Shown piece after piece: positions 25,910-33,701 of a DNA stretch of 54,116 nucleotides; position 1 is the stretch's first letter, and each line of letters begins with the position of its first letter. Source of the DNA: Bacteroides caecigallinarum (GTDB lineage Bacteria; Bacteroidota; Bacteroidia; Bacteroidales; Bacteroidaceae); contig NZ_JACJLE010000024.1 of assembly GCF_016901995.1 (NCBI RefSeq), positions 1-54,116 of the forward strand, given 5' to 3'. The position numbers and the translations under genes are program-made. The notes under the pieces are model-generated. The model was not told where the DNA came from and ran no database searches. It saw only the letters and a program-made list of their open reading frames with translations.

Positions 25910-26248
25910 TCACTTGGTTTGTGTATATCCTTCTGTTTTTAGTAGTTCAATTATTCTTTGTTTGAAATCCCCCTGAATGATTATCTCTCCGTCTTTTGTT
26001 GATCCGCCAACTCCGCATTTTGTTTTCAATATCTTTCCAAGTTCTTTAAGATCATCATCCTTGCCTACAAATCCGGTTATCAGTGTTACGGTTTTTCCAC
26101 CGCGTCCTTTTTTCTCTATTGAAACTCTGAGTTTCTGCTTGTTCTTCTCAATTGTTTCACTCTCTTCATTCTCTTCTGTCTGATAATTGAAGTCAGGATT
26201 TGTGGAATATACAATGTTCAATCTTTCCTTCCAGTCGTTGCTTTTCAT
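25910..26248 (-). CDS. SUI1/YciH-type translation initiation factor
   Basis: 112-residue homologue of eIF1/YciH. The SUI1 domain occupies about residues 38-112 and shows VSIEKKGRGGKTVTLITGFVG, LGKILKTKCGVGGSTKDGEIIIQGDF, which is the family core. The N-terminal part MKSNDWKERLNIVYSTNPDF is the typical Bacteroidetes start, hence the ATG at 26248; the longer frame to 26485 runs through the divergent rex promoter and gene and is rejected. The bacterial role is thought to concern start-site fidelity but is not firmly known. Confidence 0.9.
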   Translation of the reverse strand: MKSNDWKERLNIVYSTNPDFNYQTEENEESETIEKNKQKLRVSIEKKGRGGKTVTLITGFVGKDDDLKELGKILKTKCGVGGSTKDGEIIIQGDFKQRIIELLKTEGYTQTK

Positions 26249-26272
26249 TTTCTGTAAATGTTTAAATTCAAC

Positions 26273-26280
26273 CAAAGGTA
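26273..26280 (-). promoter_or_regulatory. -7 box of the SUI1-type gene
   Basis: TACCTTTG on the minus strand, 24 bases before the ATG at 26248. Confidence 0.6.
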
Positions 26281-26323
26281 TAAACTTTTTCTTTATTATG
26301 TGTGCGTTTCCAAATAAATAGAC

Positions 26324-26331
26324 TAATTTTG
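26324..26331 (+). promoter_or_regulatory. -7 box of the rex operon
   Basis: TAATTTTG, 28 bases before the rex ATG. The -33 position holds only a T-rich stretch. Confidence 0.55.
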
Positions 26332-26359
26332 CAATTAACAGTTTAGTTTTATTTATGTC

Positions 26360-27010
26360 ATGACATCGCCAGTTCATAAAATATCGGATAAAATACCGGA
26401 ACCGACACTCCGACGTTTGCCTTGGTATTTGTCTTGTGCAAAACTTATGAAAAGCCAAGGGGAGAAATATGTGTCGTCCACACAAATATCAAGACAGATA
26501 AATATTGACTCTTCGCAAGTTGCCAAGGACTTGTCGTATGTGGCTGTATCGGGGCGTACACGTGTCGGTTATGATATAGATTGTCTGGTCAGTGTATTGG
26601 AGGATTTTCTAGGATTTACAAATCTGCATAAAGCTTATCTGTTTGGCGTAGGTAGTCTTGGAGCAGCTTTGCTTCAGGATACAGGTCTTTCGCATTTCGG
26701 GCTTGAAATTGTTGGGGCATTCGATGTTGATCCCAAGAAAGTAGGCACTTTTATAGCCGGCATACCGGTTTATCACACTGATAAGTTTCCGGAAATAATC
26801 AAGCAGTCCAATGTAAATATCGGTATATTGACAGTACCTATCAGTATAGCTCAGGAAATAACAGACTATATGGTAAGCGAAGGTATAAAGGCTGTATGGA
26901 ATTTTACTCCGTTCAGAATACGTGTGCCCGAAGACATCGTTGTGCAGAACACATCTCTATATGCACATCTGGCCGTTATGTTTAATCGTTTAAATGAAGA
27001 ATTAAAATAA
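26360..27010 (+). CDS. rex: Redox-sensing transcriptional repressor Rex
   Basis: Represses fermentation and respiration genes and leaves DNA when NADH is high. The 216 residues have an N-terminal winged helix (about 10-80: PEPTLRRLPWYLSCAKLMK, SSTQISRQINIDSSQVAKDLSYV) and a Rossmann domain with the NAD(H) motif YLFGVGSLGAAL. The C-terminal part (GIKAVWNFTPFRIRVPEDIVVQN) matches Rex. It is the first gene of rex - FAH hydrolase - ispF, with gaps of 7 bp and a 4-bp overlap. The operon's link to redox sensing is otherwise not obvious. Confidence 0.95.
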   Translation: MTSPVHKISDKIPEPTLRRLPWYLSCAKLMKSQGEKYVSSTQISRQINIDSSQVAKDLSYVAVSGRTRVGYDIDCLVSVLEDFLGFTNLHKAYLFGVGSLGAALLQDTGLSHFGLEIVGAFDVDPKKVGTFIAGIPVYHTDKFPEIIKQSNVNIGILTVPISIAQEITDYMVSEGIKAVWNFTPFRIRVPEDIVVQNTSLYAHLAVMFNRLNEELK

Positions 27011-27017
27011 TCATAAT

Positions 27018-27635
27018 ATGAAGATTATAGCCATAGGAATGAATTATTCCCTTCACTGCAAGGAGCTCCATGCCGACGAGTTCCTTCCGCAAGAGCCGGT
27101 GATTTTCATGAAGCCGGATTCTGCTATTCTAAAAGATAGCAAACCGTTTTTTATTCCAGACTTTTCACAACAGATAGACTACGAAACAGAGTTGGTGGTA
27201 CGTATAAACAGGCTTGGAAAGAATATTTCCGAACGTTTCGCCCATAGATATTATGATGCTGTTACGGTAGGTATAGACTTTACTGCCCGCGACTTGCAGA
27301 GAAAGTTCCGTGCCGAAGGAAAGCCTTGGGAATTATGCAAGGGATTTGATAATTCCGCTGCCATAGGCGATTGGGTTGATATAGAAAAGTTCAAGGATAT
27401 ACAGGATATACATTTTCATCTTGACATAGATGGAAAGACTGTTCAGACAGGCCATACACGCGATATGCTTTTCGGTGTGGATAAGATTATTGCGTATGTC
27501 AGTCAGTTCTGCACATTGAAGATTGGTGATCTGCTGTTTACAGGAACTCCGGTAGGAGTAGGCCCCGTAAGTATTGACAATCATCTGGAAGGTTATCTTG
27601 AAAACGAAAAAGTACTTGATTTTTATATACGATGA
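27018..27635 (+). CDS. Fumarylacetoacetate hydrolase (FAH) family protein
   Basis: 205-residue single-domain member of the FAH superfamily, close in size to YcgM/FAHD1, which act on acylpyruvates or oxaloacetate. Seen are PVIFMKPDSAIL at the start, the metal-binding EL pair in IDYETELVVRI, TVGIDFTARDLQ, KGFDNSAAIGDW, and LLFTGTPVGVGPV. The substrate is not certain. It overlaps the start of ispF by 4 bp (ATGA), indicating translational coupling. Confidence 0.9.
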   Translation: MKIIAIGMNYSLHCKELHADEFLPQEPVIFMKPDSAILKDSKPFFIPDFSQQIDYETELVVRINRLGKNISERFAHRYYDAVTVGIDFTARDLQRKFRAEGKPWELCKGFDNSAAIGDWVDIEKFKDIQDIHFHLDIDGKTVQTGHTRDMLFGVDKIIAYVSQFCTLKIGDLLFTGTPVGVGPVSIDNHLEGYLENEKVLDFYIR

Positions 27636-28111
27636 AGATAAGAGTAGGATTTGGTTTTGATGTACACCGTCTTGTTCCCGACAGGGAGCTATGGCTTGGT
27701 GGAATAAAGCTGGAACATGAGTTGGGCCTGTTGGGACATTCGGATGCCGATGTGCTTATACATGCCATCTGTGATGCTCTTCTTGGAGCGGCAAACATGC
27801 GTGACATAGGATTTCATTTTCCGGATAATTCCGGGGAGTTCAAGAATATCGACAGCAAGATACTTCTTGCCCGTACTGTAAAGCTGATAGAAGAGAAAGG
27901 CTATACAGTCGGTAATATTGATGCTACTGTATGCGCCGAACGTCCTAAACTGAAAGCCAGGATACCGGAAATGCAGGAAGTGTTGGCTAAGGTTATGGGG
28001 ATAGATGTTGACGATGTTTCTATAAAGGCCACAACTACAGAAAAGTTGGGATTTACAGGGCGTGAAGAAGGTATATCCGCATACGCCACTGTGCTGATAG
28101 AGAAACATTAG
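27632..28111 (+). CDS. ispF: 2-C-methyl-D-erythritol 2,4-cyclodiphosphate synthase
   Basis: Forms the cyclic diphosphate in the MEP isoprenoid pathway; zinc-dependent trimer. 159 residues, the usual length. The motif GFGFDVHRL at residues 6-14 gives metal ligands Asp10 and His12, and LLGHSDADVLIHAICDALLGAA gives the third His and the substrate-binding serines; the ending KLGFTGREEGISAYATVLI is standard. Its pathway partner ispG is at 35284-37128 in this window. Confidence 0.97.
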   Translation: MKIRVGFGFDVHRLVPDRELWLGGIKLEHELGLLGHSDADVLIHAICDALLGAANMRDIGFHFPDNSGEFKNIDSKILLARTVKLIEEKGYTVGNIDATVCAERPKLKARIPEMQEVLAKVMGIDVDDVSIKATTTEKLGFTGREEGISAYATVLIEKH

Positions 28112-28131
28112 TATCTCATTCATATTAAAAT

Positions 28132-28179
28132 AAATTGAGAGCCCGTTTAGTGAATTTTCACCGAACGGGCTCTCAATTT
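28132..28179. terminator. Bidirectional terminator between ispF and menA
   Basis: A 21-bp stem starts with AAATTGAGAGCCCGTTT and has one mismatch before a 6-base loop. It separates the convergent ispF (plus) and menA (minus) genes; T-tracts are short on both sides. Confidence 0.8.
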
Positions 28180-28197
28180 ATACTGACTGATGTGGTA

Positions 28198-29082
28198 TTA
28201 TAAGATTAATCCCAATGTAAGCATTATACCGAAAATGAGCATATTTCTTGATGTCTCACCTAAAATCGTGTTAAGGGCTTTTCCTTTTCCTATCTTTGCC
28301 ATTCTTATCGTTGTCATGATATGCATTACCAGATAAAATTGTGGTAACAGTACTGCATATATTTTCCCTATGCTCAGGAAATAGAAACATAGCCAGCAAG
28401 CTGCCAGTCCGAGCAGAAAATAAAGAATCAGTCCCGCTCTTGCGCCAAGTCTCACTACGATTGTTTTCTTACCGCTCACGGCGTCCTGCTCCCTGTCGCG
28501 GAAATTGTTTATCATCAATAATGTGTCAATGATGAGTCCGCACGCGATTGACGCAATGGTGACAGATGTGTTCCAGCTATGAGCCATAACGTAATAAGTG
28601 CATCCGACAGGAACGAAGCCGAAGAAAATCAGTACAAGTACATCTCCCCATCCGTGGTATGCCAGAGGGTAAGGTCCTGCGGTGTATAGAAAGGCGAATA
28701 CCATACATGCTATTCCTACCGGTATCAATTCCCATCCTCCGAAATTCAGTAGCGACAGGCCTGTTATTCCTGCCAGTACTGTAGTCACGCCTATTCCGGC
28801 TTTCATTGCCTTTGGAGATATCCAGCCTTGTGCGCAGGCACGTTCCGGACCTAAGCGGTCTTCTCTGTCTGTTCCTTTTAGAAAGTCAAAGAGGTCGTTT
28901 ATGAAATTTGCGTCTATCTGCATCAGGAATGCGAATAGGAAACATAATATAGCAGGCACAATGTTGAAATGTCCGTATGTGTAAGCCAAAGCGCATCCCA
29001 ACATTACCGGAATGGCAGCCCCTGTCAATGTTTTGGGGCGTGCTGCCAGAAACCATGCTTTTACGGAATTAGTCTTTACCAT
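28198..29082 (-). CDS. menA: 1,4-dihydroxy-2-naphthoate polyprenyltransferase
   Basis: Attaches the polyprenyl chain in menaquinone synthesis; integral membrane UbiA-family enzyme with about eight or nine helices in 294 residues. The first prenyl-diphosphate/Mg motif is NFINDLFDFLKGTDRED (about residues 59-75) and the second is NNFRDREQD. The start AWFLAARPKTLTGAAIPV is the MenA signature. Menaquinone as the respiratory quinone fits Bacteroidales. Confidence 0.95.
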   Translation of the reverse strand: MVKTNSVKAWFLAARPKTLTGAAIPVMLGCALAYTYGHFNIVPAILCFLFAFLMQIDANFINDLFDFLKGTDREDRLGPERACAQGWISPKAMKAGIGVTTVLAGITGLSLLNFGGWELIPVGIACMVFAFLYTAGPYPLAYHGWGDVLVLIFFGFVPVGCTYYVMAHSWNTSVTIASIACGLIIDTLLMINNFRDREQDAVSGKKTIVVRLGARAGLILYFLLGLAACWLCFYFLSIGKIYAVLLPQFYLVMHIMTTIRMAKIGKGKALNTILGETSRNMLIFGIMLTLGLIL

Positions 29083-29107
29083 AACAATTTTTTTCTGAAA
29101 CCGCTCG

Positions 29108-29136
29108 CAAAGTTAGTACATAAAATGCTACTTTTG
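29108..29136. promoter_or_regulatory. Divergent promoters for menA (-) and the metallophosphoesterase gene (+)
   Basis: Minus-strand TAACTTTG (29108-29115) lies 26 bases before menA, and plus-strand TACTTTTG (29129-29136) lies 29 bases before the phosphoesterase ATG. The two boxes are 13 bp apart, so their polymerases would overlap. No -33 TTG matches for the plus box. Confidence 0.6.
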
Positions 29137-29164
29137 CGTATATAACCAATCGAAATGTTCATAT

Positions 29165-30001
29165 ATGCGTAAATTACTGATACATCTCGTTCTGTCGCTC
29201 ATCGTATCGGCTGCTCTTACTTCGTGCGCCACTGCTTCATTTTCCAAATACAAAGGTATAGGCCGTATAAAGACGTATCATATTTCCAGTAAAGATGTTC
29301 CTCCGTGTTTTGATGGATTCAGGGTAGCTTTTGCTACAGACTTTCATTATGAGAGTCGCTTCGGCAGGAAACGTCTCCCTTCATTGGTCAAGGCGCTCAC
29401 TTCATTGGATGCGGATGTGTTGCTGCTCGGCGGAGATTATAGAGGCCGGAACGGTGGAGATGTTGGCGAGTTGTTTGATGCTATATCCAGTGTTAAGATG
29501 CCTTATGGCATATATGCAGTGATGGGTAATCATGAGCGAGGGGAGAATGATTCACTGGTGCGCAAGGCTATGGATAAGACAGGAGTCGTACTTCTGGAAC
29601 ATAAGGTTGACACTATAGCAAGAGAGTGTGGCAGGATAATGATTTGTGGAATCAGAAACCCGTTTGATCTTGAACATAATGGCGTTTCGCCTACATTGTC
29701 GTTGCGTCCAGATGATTTTGTCATAATGTTGACTCATACGCCTGACTATGTGGAAGATGTAGATATCTCAAATACAGATCTTGCTTTGGCTGGGCATACA
29801 CATGGCGGACAGGTTAGTCTGTTCAATAAATGGAGTCCGGCTAAATTCTCAAAATATGGCAATCGTTTTCTTACCGGAAAAAAGACGAATACATCAGGCA
29901 TTCCCGTAATAATAAGTAATGGATTGGGAACTTCGCGTAAGGATGTAAGGCTTTTCACTCCTAGTGAGATTGTCCTTGTAATTCTTGAGTCATGCGATTA
30001 A
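29165..30001 (+). CDS. Calcineurin-like metallophosphoesterase, probable lipoprotein
   Basis: 278 residues. A signal peptide ends in a lipobox (ALTSC, Cys about residue 21). The phosphoesterase metal motifs are in order: ATDFHY (Asp and His), LLGGDYRG, GNHERG, LTHTPDY and AGHTHGGQVSLF. This set matches the YkuE/YaeI group, some of which hydrolyse UDP-diacylglucosamine or remain uncharacterised. Its location is probably the periplasm or inner face of the outer membrane. It appears to be transcribed alone; the next gene has its own promoter. Confidence 0.9.
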   Translation: MRKLLIHLVLSLIVSAALTSCATASFSKYKGIGRIKTYHISSKDVPPCFDGFRVAFATDFHYESRFGRKRLPSLVKALTSLDADVLLLGGDYRGRNGGDVGELFDAISSVKMPYGIYAVMGNHERGENDSLVRKAMDKTGVVLLEHKVDTIARECGRIMICGIRNPFDLEHNGVSPTLSLRPDDFVIMLTHTPDYVEDVDISNTDLALAGHTHGGQVSLFNKWSPAKFSKYGNRFLTGKKTNTSGIPVIISNGLGTSRKDVRLFTPSEIVLVILESCD

Positions 30002-30055
30002 TTATGAGGGTATAAATATTTATGGGCAAAATAGATAACAGAATGATTTACTTTT

Positions 30056-30063
30056 TAATTTTG
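30056..30063 (+). promoter_or_regulatory. -7 box of the outer-membrane protein gene
   Basis: TAATTTTG, 45 bases before the ATG at 30109. It also shows that the longer ORF from 30022 is not the real start. Confidence 0.55.
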
Positions 30064-30108
30064 TACCATAAAATATGTTCAACTGCAAATATTAATTCTT
30101 TGTTTACG

Positions 30109-31371
30109 ATGAAAACATCAATAACCGGCTGCATTACAGTGTTTGTGGCTTTTGTTTTTCTGTCAATTGGGAATATCTTCTCTCAGGGAATGAATGAGCT
30201 TGTCTATGCTGAAGATACTACATTCTCTGCAAGCGAATTGCATGAGTTAAGGTTGCGTTTCAGAAACTTGAATTTCTTTCGTAATAATGAGTATAAAGGA
30301 GAACTCGTGAAGGGATATACATTGCCTGGACTATGGATTTTACCTTCTGTTTCATATCAGCCGCTGAGAAATCTGAAGATAGAGGCGGGTGCATACATGT
30401 TGAGATACTGGGGAGAAAGTAAATATCCTAATACACATTATGCCAATCTTCCCGGTTATGATACCGGCGATACTCAGAGTGCCTTTCATGCAGTTCCGTT
30501 CTTCCGTGTTCATTATAAGCCTCTTCCTGGCATTTCTTTGGTCCTTGGAAATATTTACGGTAGTAACAATCATGGTCTTATTGAACCATTGTATAATAAG
30601 GAAATGGTTATGACGTCCGATCCGGAGGCTGGTGTGCAGTTTTTATGGAATACCAGATGTTTTAATATGGATATGTGGGTGAACTGGGAGAGCTTTATAT
30701 TTCAGGGCGATAATCGTCAGGAAGAATTCACTTTTGGTGTATCGTCGAGGGTAAAAGCCAACTCTTCTTTAGATAGGGTACATTGGTATTTACCCGTCCA
30801 GTTGATTTTTAAGCATCAGGGTGGAGAGATTAATACGTCTGCAACATCTCGTGGTGTAAAAACATGGTTTAATGCAGCGGCAGGTGTTGGGGTTGACATC
30901 AAGACACCATTCCCTTGTTTTAACAGACTTAACATAGAAGCCGATGCCGCATACTACTCGCAGCAGAAAGGGGACATATTCCCATCTGATAATGGATATG
31001 GCTTTTATGGTAAGGCAGTTGCCGATTTTAAGAATTTCCGTTTGCATGCCGCTTATTGGCAATGTCATGATTTTGTGTCTCTTATGGGCGATCCTTTGTT
31101 TGGTGCGGTATCAATGTTTAATCCGGGTCAGGTATATAAAGATCCCGAAATGGCATATTTGAGTCTGGAGTATTCACACAGGATAGGAAAGGGGTTTGCT
31201 TTAGGAGTACATGCCGATGTGTATAACACCTTTGCGGCTGATACTAAGACTACGCTTTCAGGTGATGATGGAAATTTGGAAGTGAAGTTCTCTCATGTTC
31301 CGAACTCTATCAGTTTCTTGGCTGGTATTTATCTCAGAACAGATTTCAGTTTCTTGATCAAGCGTTTCTGA
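30109..31371 (+). CDS. Predicted outer-membrane beta-barrel protein, unknown function
   Basis: 420 residues that I do not recognise as a named family. The signal peptide (MKTSITGCITVFVAFVFLSI...FSQ) has no lipobox. The mature part is full of alternating strands with aromatic girdle residues (IEAGAYMLRYWGE, FFRVHYKPLPGISLVLGNIYG, FRLHAAYWQCHDF) and ends in a phenylalanine (FLIKRF), the usual signal for BAM insertion. The upstream frame to 30022 lacks a signal peptide and contains the -7 box, so the ATG at 30109 is chosen. A bidirectional terminator follows. Confidence 0.75.
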   Translation: MKTSITGCITVFVAFVFLSIGNIFSQGMNELVYAEDTTFSASELHELRLRFRNLNFFRNNEYKGELVKGYTLPGLWILPSVSYQPLRNLKIEAGAYMLRYWGESKYPNTHYANLPGYDTGDTQSAFHAVPFFRVHYKPLPGISLVLGNIYGSNNHGLIEPLYNKEMVMTSDPEAGVQFLWNTRCFNMDMWVNWESFIFQGDNRQEEFTFGVSSRVKANSSLDRVHWYLPVQLIFKHQGGEINTSATSRGVKTWFNAAAGVGVDIKTPFPCFNRLNIEADAAYYSQQKGDIFPSDNGYGFYGKAVADFKNFRLHAAYWQCHDFVSLMGDPLFGAVSMFNPGQVYKDPEMAYLSLEYSHRIGKGFALGVHADVYNTFAADTKTTLSGDDGNLEVKFSHVPNSISFLAGIYLRTDFSFLIKRF

Positions 31372-31378
31372 TATATAA

Positions 31379-31410
31379 CAAAAAAGGTTCACTGTTAAGC
31401 GAACCTTTTT
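31379..31410. terminator. Bidirectional terminator for the OMP gene (+) and the tRNA-Asn cluster (-)
   Basis: AAAAAGGTTC and GAACCTTTTT form a perfect stem around a 10-base loop, with T-runs on both strands. Confidence 0.9.
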
Positions 31411-31411
31411 G

Positions 31412-31485
31412 CTCTTCAGGTTGGACTTGAACCAACGACCCTCTGATTAACAGTCAGATGCTCTAACCGACTGAGCTACTGAAGA
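31412..31485 (-). tRNA. tRNA-Asn (GTT), copy 3 of the cluster
   Basis: A full cloverleaf can be drawn: acceptor TCTTCAG/CTGAAGA, D-stem GCTC/GAGC, anticodon stem TCTGA/TCAGA with loop CTGTTAA (anticodon GTT), T-stem GTTGG/CCAAC with TTCAAGT loop, discriminator G. CCA is not encoded. It is the gene furthest from the promoter. Confidence 0.97.
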
Positions 31486-31513
31486 ATGATAAGATATGTG
31501 TTGATTTTTTTTG

Positions 31514-31587
31514 CTCTTCAGGTTGGACTTGAACCAACGACCCTCTGATTAACAGTCAGATGCTCTAACCGACTGAGCTACTGAAGA
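31514..31587 (-). tRNA. tRNA-Asn (GTT), copy 2 of the cluster
   Basis: Identical over all 74 bases to the copies at 31412 and 31609; only the spacers differ (28 bp and 21 bp). Confidence 0.97.
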
Positions 31588-31608
31588 ATTTTGCAATCTC
31601 GATTTTCG

Positions 31609-31682
31609 CTCTTCAGGTTGGACTTGAACCAACGACCCTCTGATTAACAGTCAGATGCTCTAACCGACTGAGCTACTGAAGA
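31609..31682 (-). tRNA. tRNA-Asn (GTT), copy 1 of the cluster
   Basis: Same 74 bases and cloverleaf as the other two copies; the first gene after the promoter at 31706-31736. Confidence 0.97.
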
Positions 31683-31705
31683 AGGTTGTTTTCTCGATTG
31701 CGGTG

Positions 31706-31736
31706 CAAAGATACTAGCTTGTTTTGAATTATGCAA
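31706..31736 (-). promoter_or_regulatory. Promoter of the tRNA-Asn cluster
   Basis: Minus-strand TTG (31734-31736), 20 bp, then TATCTTTG (31706-31713): a canonical Bacteroidetes promoter 23 bases before the first tRNA. Confidence 0.8.
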
Positions 31737-31862
31737 TACCTTTGGCAAAAAAAAAGATGAAAATATTTTGTTTTACCCTAAAATTCTTGTGTGATATTGC
31801 ATCTGAGAGAAGCGTATCTCCCTTTCCTTGACGAAATTAAGTTAAATATTGGACATTTTCTG

Positions 31863-31892
31863 TTGCTCTAAGCAGAATAATGCTTTTCTTTG
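31863..31892 (+). promoter_or_regulatory. Putative promoter of the S41 peptidase gene
   Basis: TTG (31863-31865), 19 bp, then TTTCTTTG (31885-31892), which departs from the -7 consensus in one base; 46 bases before the ATG. Confidence 0.5.
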
Positions 31893-31938
31893 CAATAATA
31901 TTTTGAAATACATTATAAAATAAACAATATATAAAGAT

Positions 31939-33621
31939 ATGAATACTAAGAAGACTATTATAGCCGCGTTTGCCATATTGGTAGGTCTGGGATTGTTAAG
32001 TTTCAAGGGGGATGACAGAAACTTCAAGATAGCAAAGAATCTTGATTTGTTCAATTCTATATTCAAGGAATTGGATATGTTTTATGTTGATACTGTTGAT
32101 GTGGAAAAGATGATTCAGAACGGTGTTAACGGCATGCTGGCACTTACAGACCCTTATACAGAGTATTATCCAGAGGAAGAAGTCAGTAGTCTGAAGGAGA
32201 TGATTACCGGAAAGTACGGAGGTATTGGCGCAGCAATCAGATATTATGAGGCAAACGACCGTATTGTAGTAGTTGAGCCTACTGAGGGTATGCCTGCTGC
32301 CGAATCGGGAGTGAAGGCAGGTGATATAATACTGGAAGTAGGAGGAAAGCCGATGCTTCGCGGAGACATGAAACCACAGGAGTTCTCAAGTAAGGTCAGT
32401 GAAGCTTTGCGAGGTGAGCCGGGAACCTCGTTTGTGCTTAAAGTCCTCCGCCCTATGCAGAACGACAGTACTGAAATGGAATTCAAGATTACCCGCAGGA
32501 ATATACGTACAAATCCGGTACCATATCATGGAATGGTGCGCGACAGTATAGGATATATTGCTCTTCAGAGTTTCACAGACAATTGTTCTAAAGATTTCAA
32601 GAAAGCATTTATCGAACTCAAACAGCAAGGCGCGAAATCTCTTATAATAGATTTGAGAGATAATGGTGGCGGTTCGCTGGCTGAGGCAGTAGATATTGTC
32701 GGTCTGTTCGTCCCAAAAGGTCAGGAAGTGGTTTATACCAAGGGTAAAATCAAACAGGCGGAAAATTCTTTCAAGACACGTTTTGAACCGGTTGACACCG
32801 AAATACCTTTGGTCGTTCTGGTGAACGGCTCTTCTGCCTCTGCATCCGAAATTCTCAGCGGTTCGCTTCAGGATCTTGACCGTGCGGTGATTGTAGGTAG
32901 CCGTACATACGGTAAGGGACTTGTTCAGACCACACGTCCGCTTCCTTATAATGGTACTCTGAAGGTTACTACATCCAAGTACTATATACCTAGTGGCAGA
33001 TGTATCCAGGCTATCGACTATTCAAAGAAGAATGCAGACGGCTCGGTAGCACGTACACCTGACAGCCTTACAAATGTATTCCATACAGCTATAGGCCGAG
33101 AGGTACGCGATGGTGGAGGAATACGCCCTGATATAGAAGTAAAGGCCCAGAAGTTCCCTAATATTATATTCTATCTTATGAACGAGGATATTATATTCGA
33201 TTATGCCACACAGTACTGCTGGACTCATCAGGCGCCGGCTTCTGTTGCAGACTTCAAGCTGACAGATGATGATTATGAAAAATTCAAAACACTGGTGAAA
33301 TCGCGTGATTTTACATATGACCGCCAGAGTGAGAAGATGCTTAAATCCTTGAAGGAAATGGCAGAATTTGAGGGATATATGGATGGAGCCAAAGAGGAAT
33401 TTGCAGCTCTTGAAAAGAAACTTAACCATAATCTGGACCGCGACCTTGAGACATTCAAGAAACAGATAAGCGAATATCTCTCTCAGGAGATTATAACAAG
33501 ATATTTCTATCAGCGTGGTGCGGCGATGGAACGTCTGAAAGACGATGACGACCTTGAAAGTGCCGTAAAAGTACTTCAGAATAAGGCTGAATATGCAAAA
33601 ATTCTGTCAGTATCAAAGTAA
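31939..33621 (+). CDS. S41-family C-terminal processing peptidase
   Basis: 560-residue tail-specific protease. One N-terminal hydrophobic segment (TIIAAFAILVGLGLLSF) anchors or exports it to the periplasm. A PDZ domain lies at about 95-180 (GGIGAAIRYYEANDRIVVVEPTEG, ESGVKAGDIILEV), followed by the S41 core with the Ser in NGSSASASEILSG (about residue 298) and Lys in YGKGLVQ (about 329), the catalytic dyad of CtpA/Prc. The ~170-residue C-terminal region is helical and charged. It probably trims envelope proteins or peptidoglycan enzymes. It is transcribed alone and ended by a strong terminator. Confidence 0.94.
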   Translation: MNTKKTIIAAFAILVGLGLLSFKGDDRNFKIAKNLDLFNSIFKELDMFYVDTVDVEKMIQNGVNGMLALTDPYTEYYPEEEVSSLKEMITGKYGGIGAAIRYYEANDRIVVVEPTEGMPAAESGVKAGDIILEVGGKPMLRGDMKPQEFSSKVSEALRGEPGTSFVLKVLRPMQNDSTEMEFKITRRNIRTNPVPYHGMVRDSIGYIALQSFTDNCSKDFKKAFIELKQQGAKSLIIDLRDNGGGSLAEAVDIVGLFVPKGQEVVYTKGKIKQAENSFKTRFEPVDTEIPLVVLVNGSSASASEILSGSLQDLDRAVIVGSRTYGKGLVQTTRPLPYNGTLKVTTSKYYIPSGRCIQAIDYSKKNADGSVARTPDSLTNVFHTAIGREVRDGGGIRPDIEVKAQKFPNIIFYLMNEDIIFDYATQYCWTHQAPASVADFKLTDDDYEKFKTLVKSRDFTYDRQSEKMLKSLKEMAEFEGYMDGAKEEFAALEKKLNHNLDRDLETFKKQISEYLSQEIITRYFYQRGAAMERLKDDDDLESAVKVLQNKAEYAKILSVSK

Positions 33622-33650
33622 GGGTAAAAATCTGATATATTATTTTTATG

Positions 33651-33697
33651 ATACTTCTCTGTCAGTTCGATAAAAACTGGCAGAGAAGTATTTTTTT
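33651..33697 (+). terminator. Terminator after the S41 peptidase gene
   Basis: ATACTTCTCTGTCAGTT pairs with AACTGGCAGAGAAGTAT (one wobble) and is followed by six T. Confidence 0.92.
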
Positions 33698-33701
33698 CGG
33701 G

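Noticed and set aside
26249..26485. N-terminal extension of the SUI1-type protein
   Set aside because: It runs antisense through the rex promoter and coding start, and the -7 box at 26273-26280 supports the short form.
31412..31682. CRISPR-like direct repeats
   Set aside because: The three 74-base repeats with 21-28-base spacers are complete tRNA-Asn genes with foldable cloverleafs.
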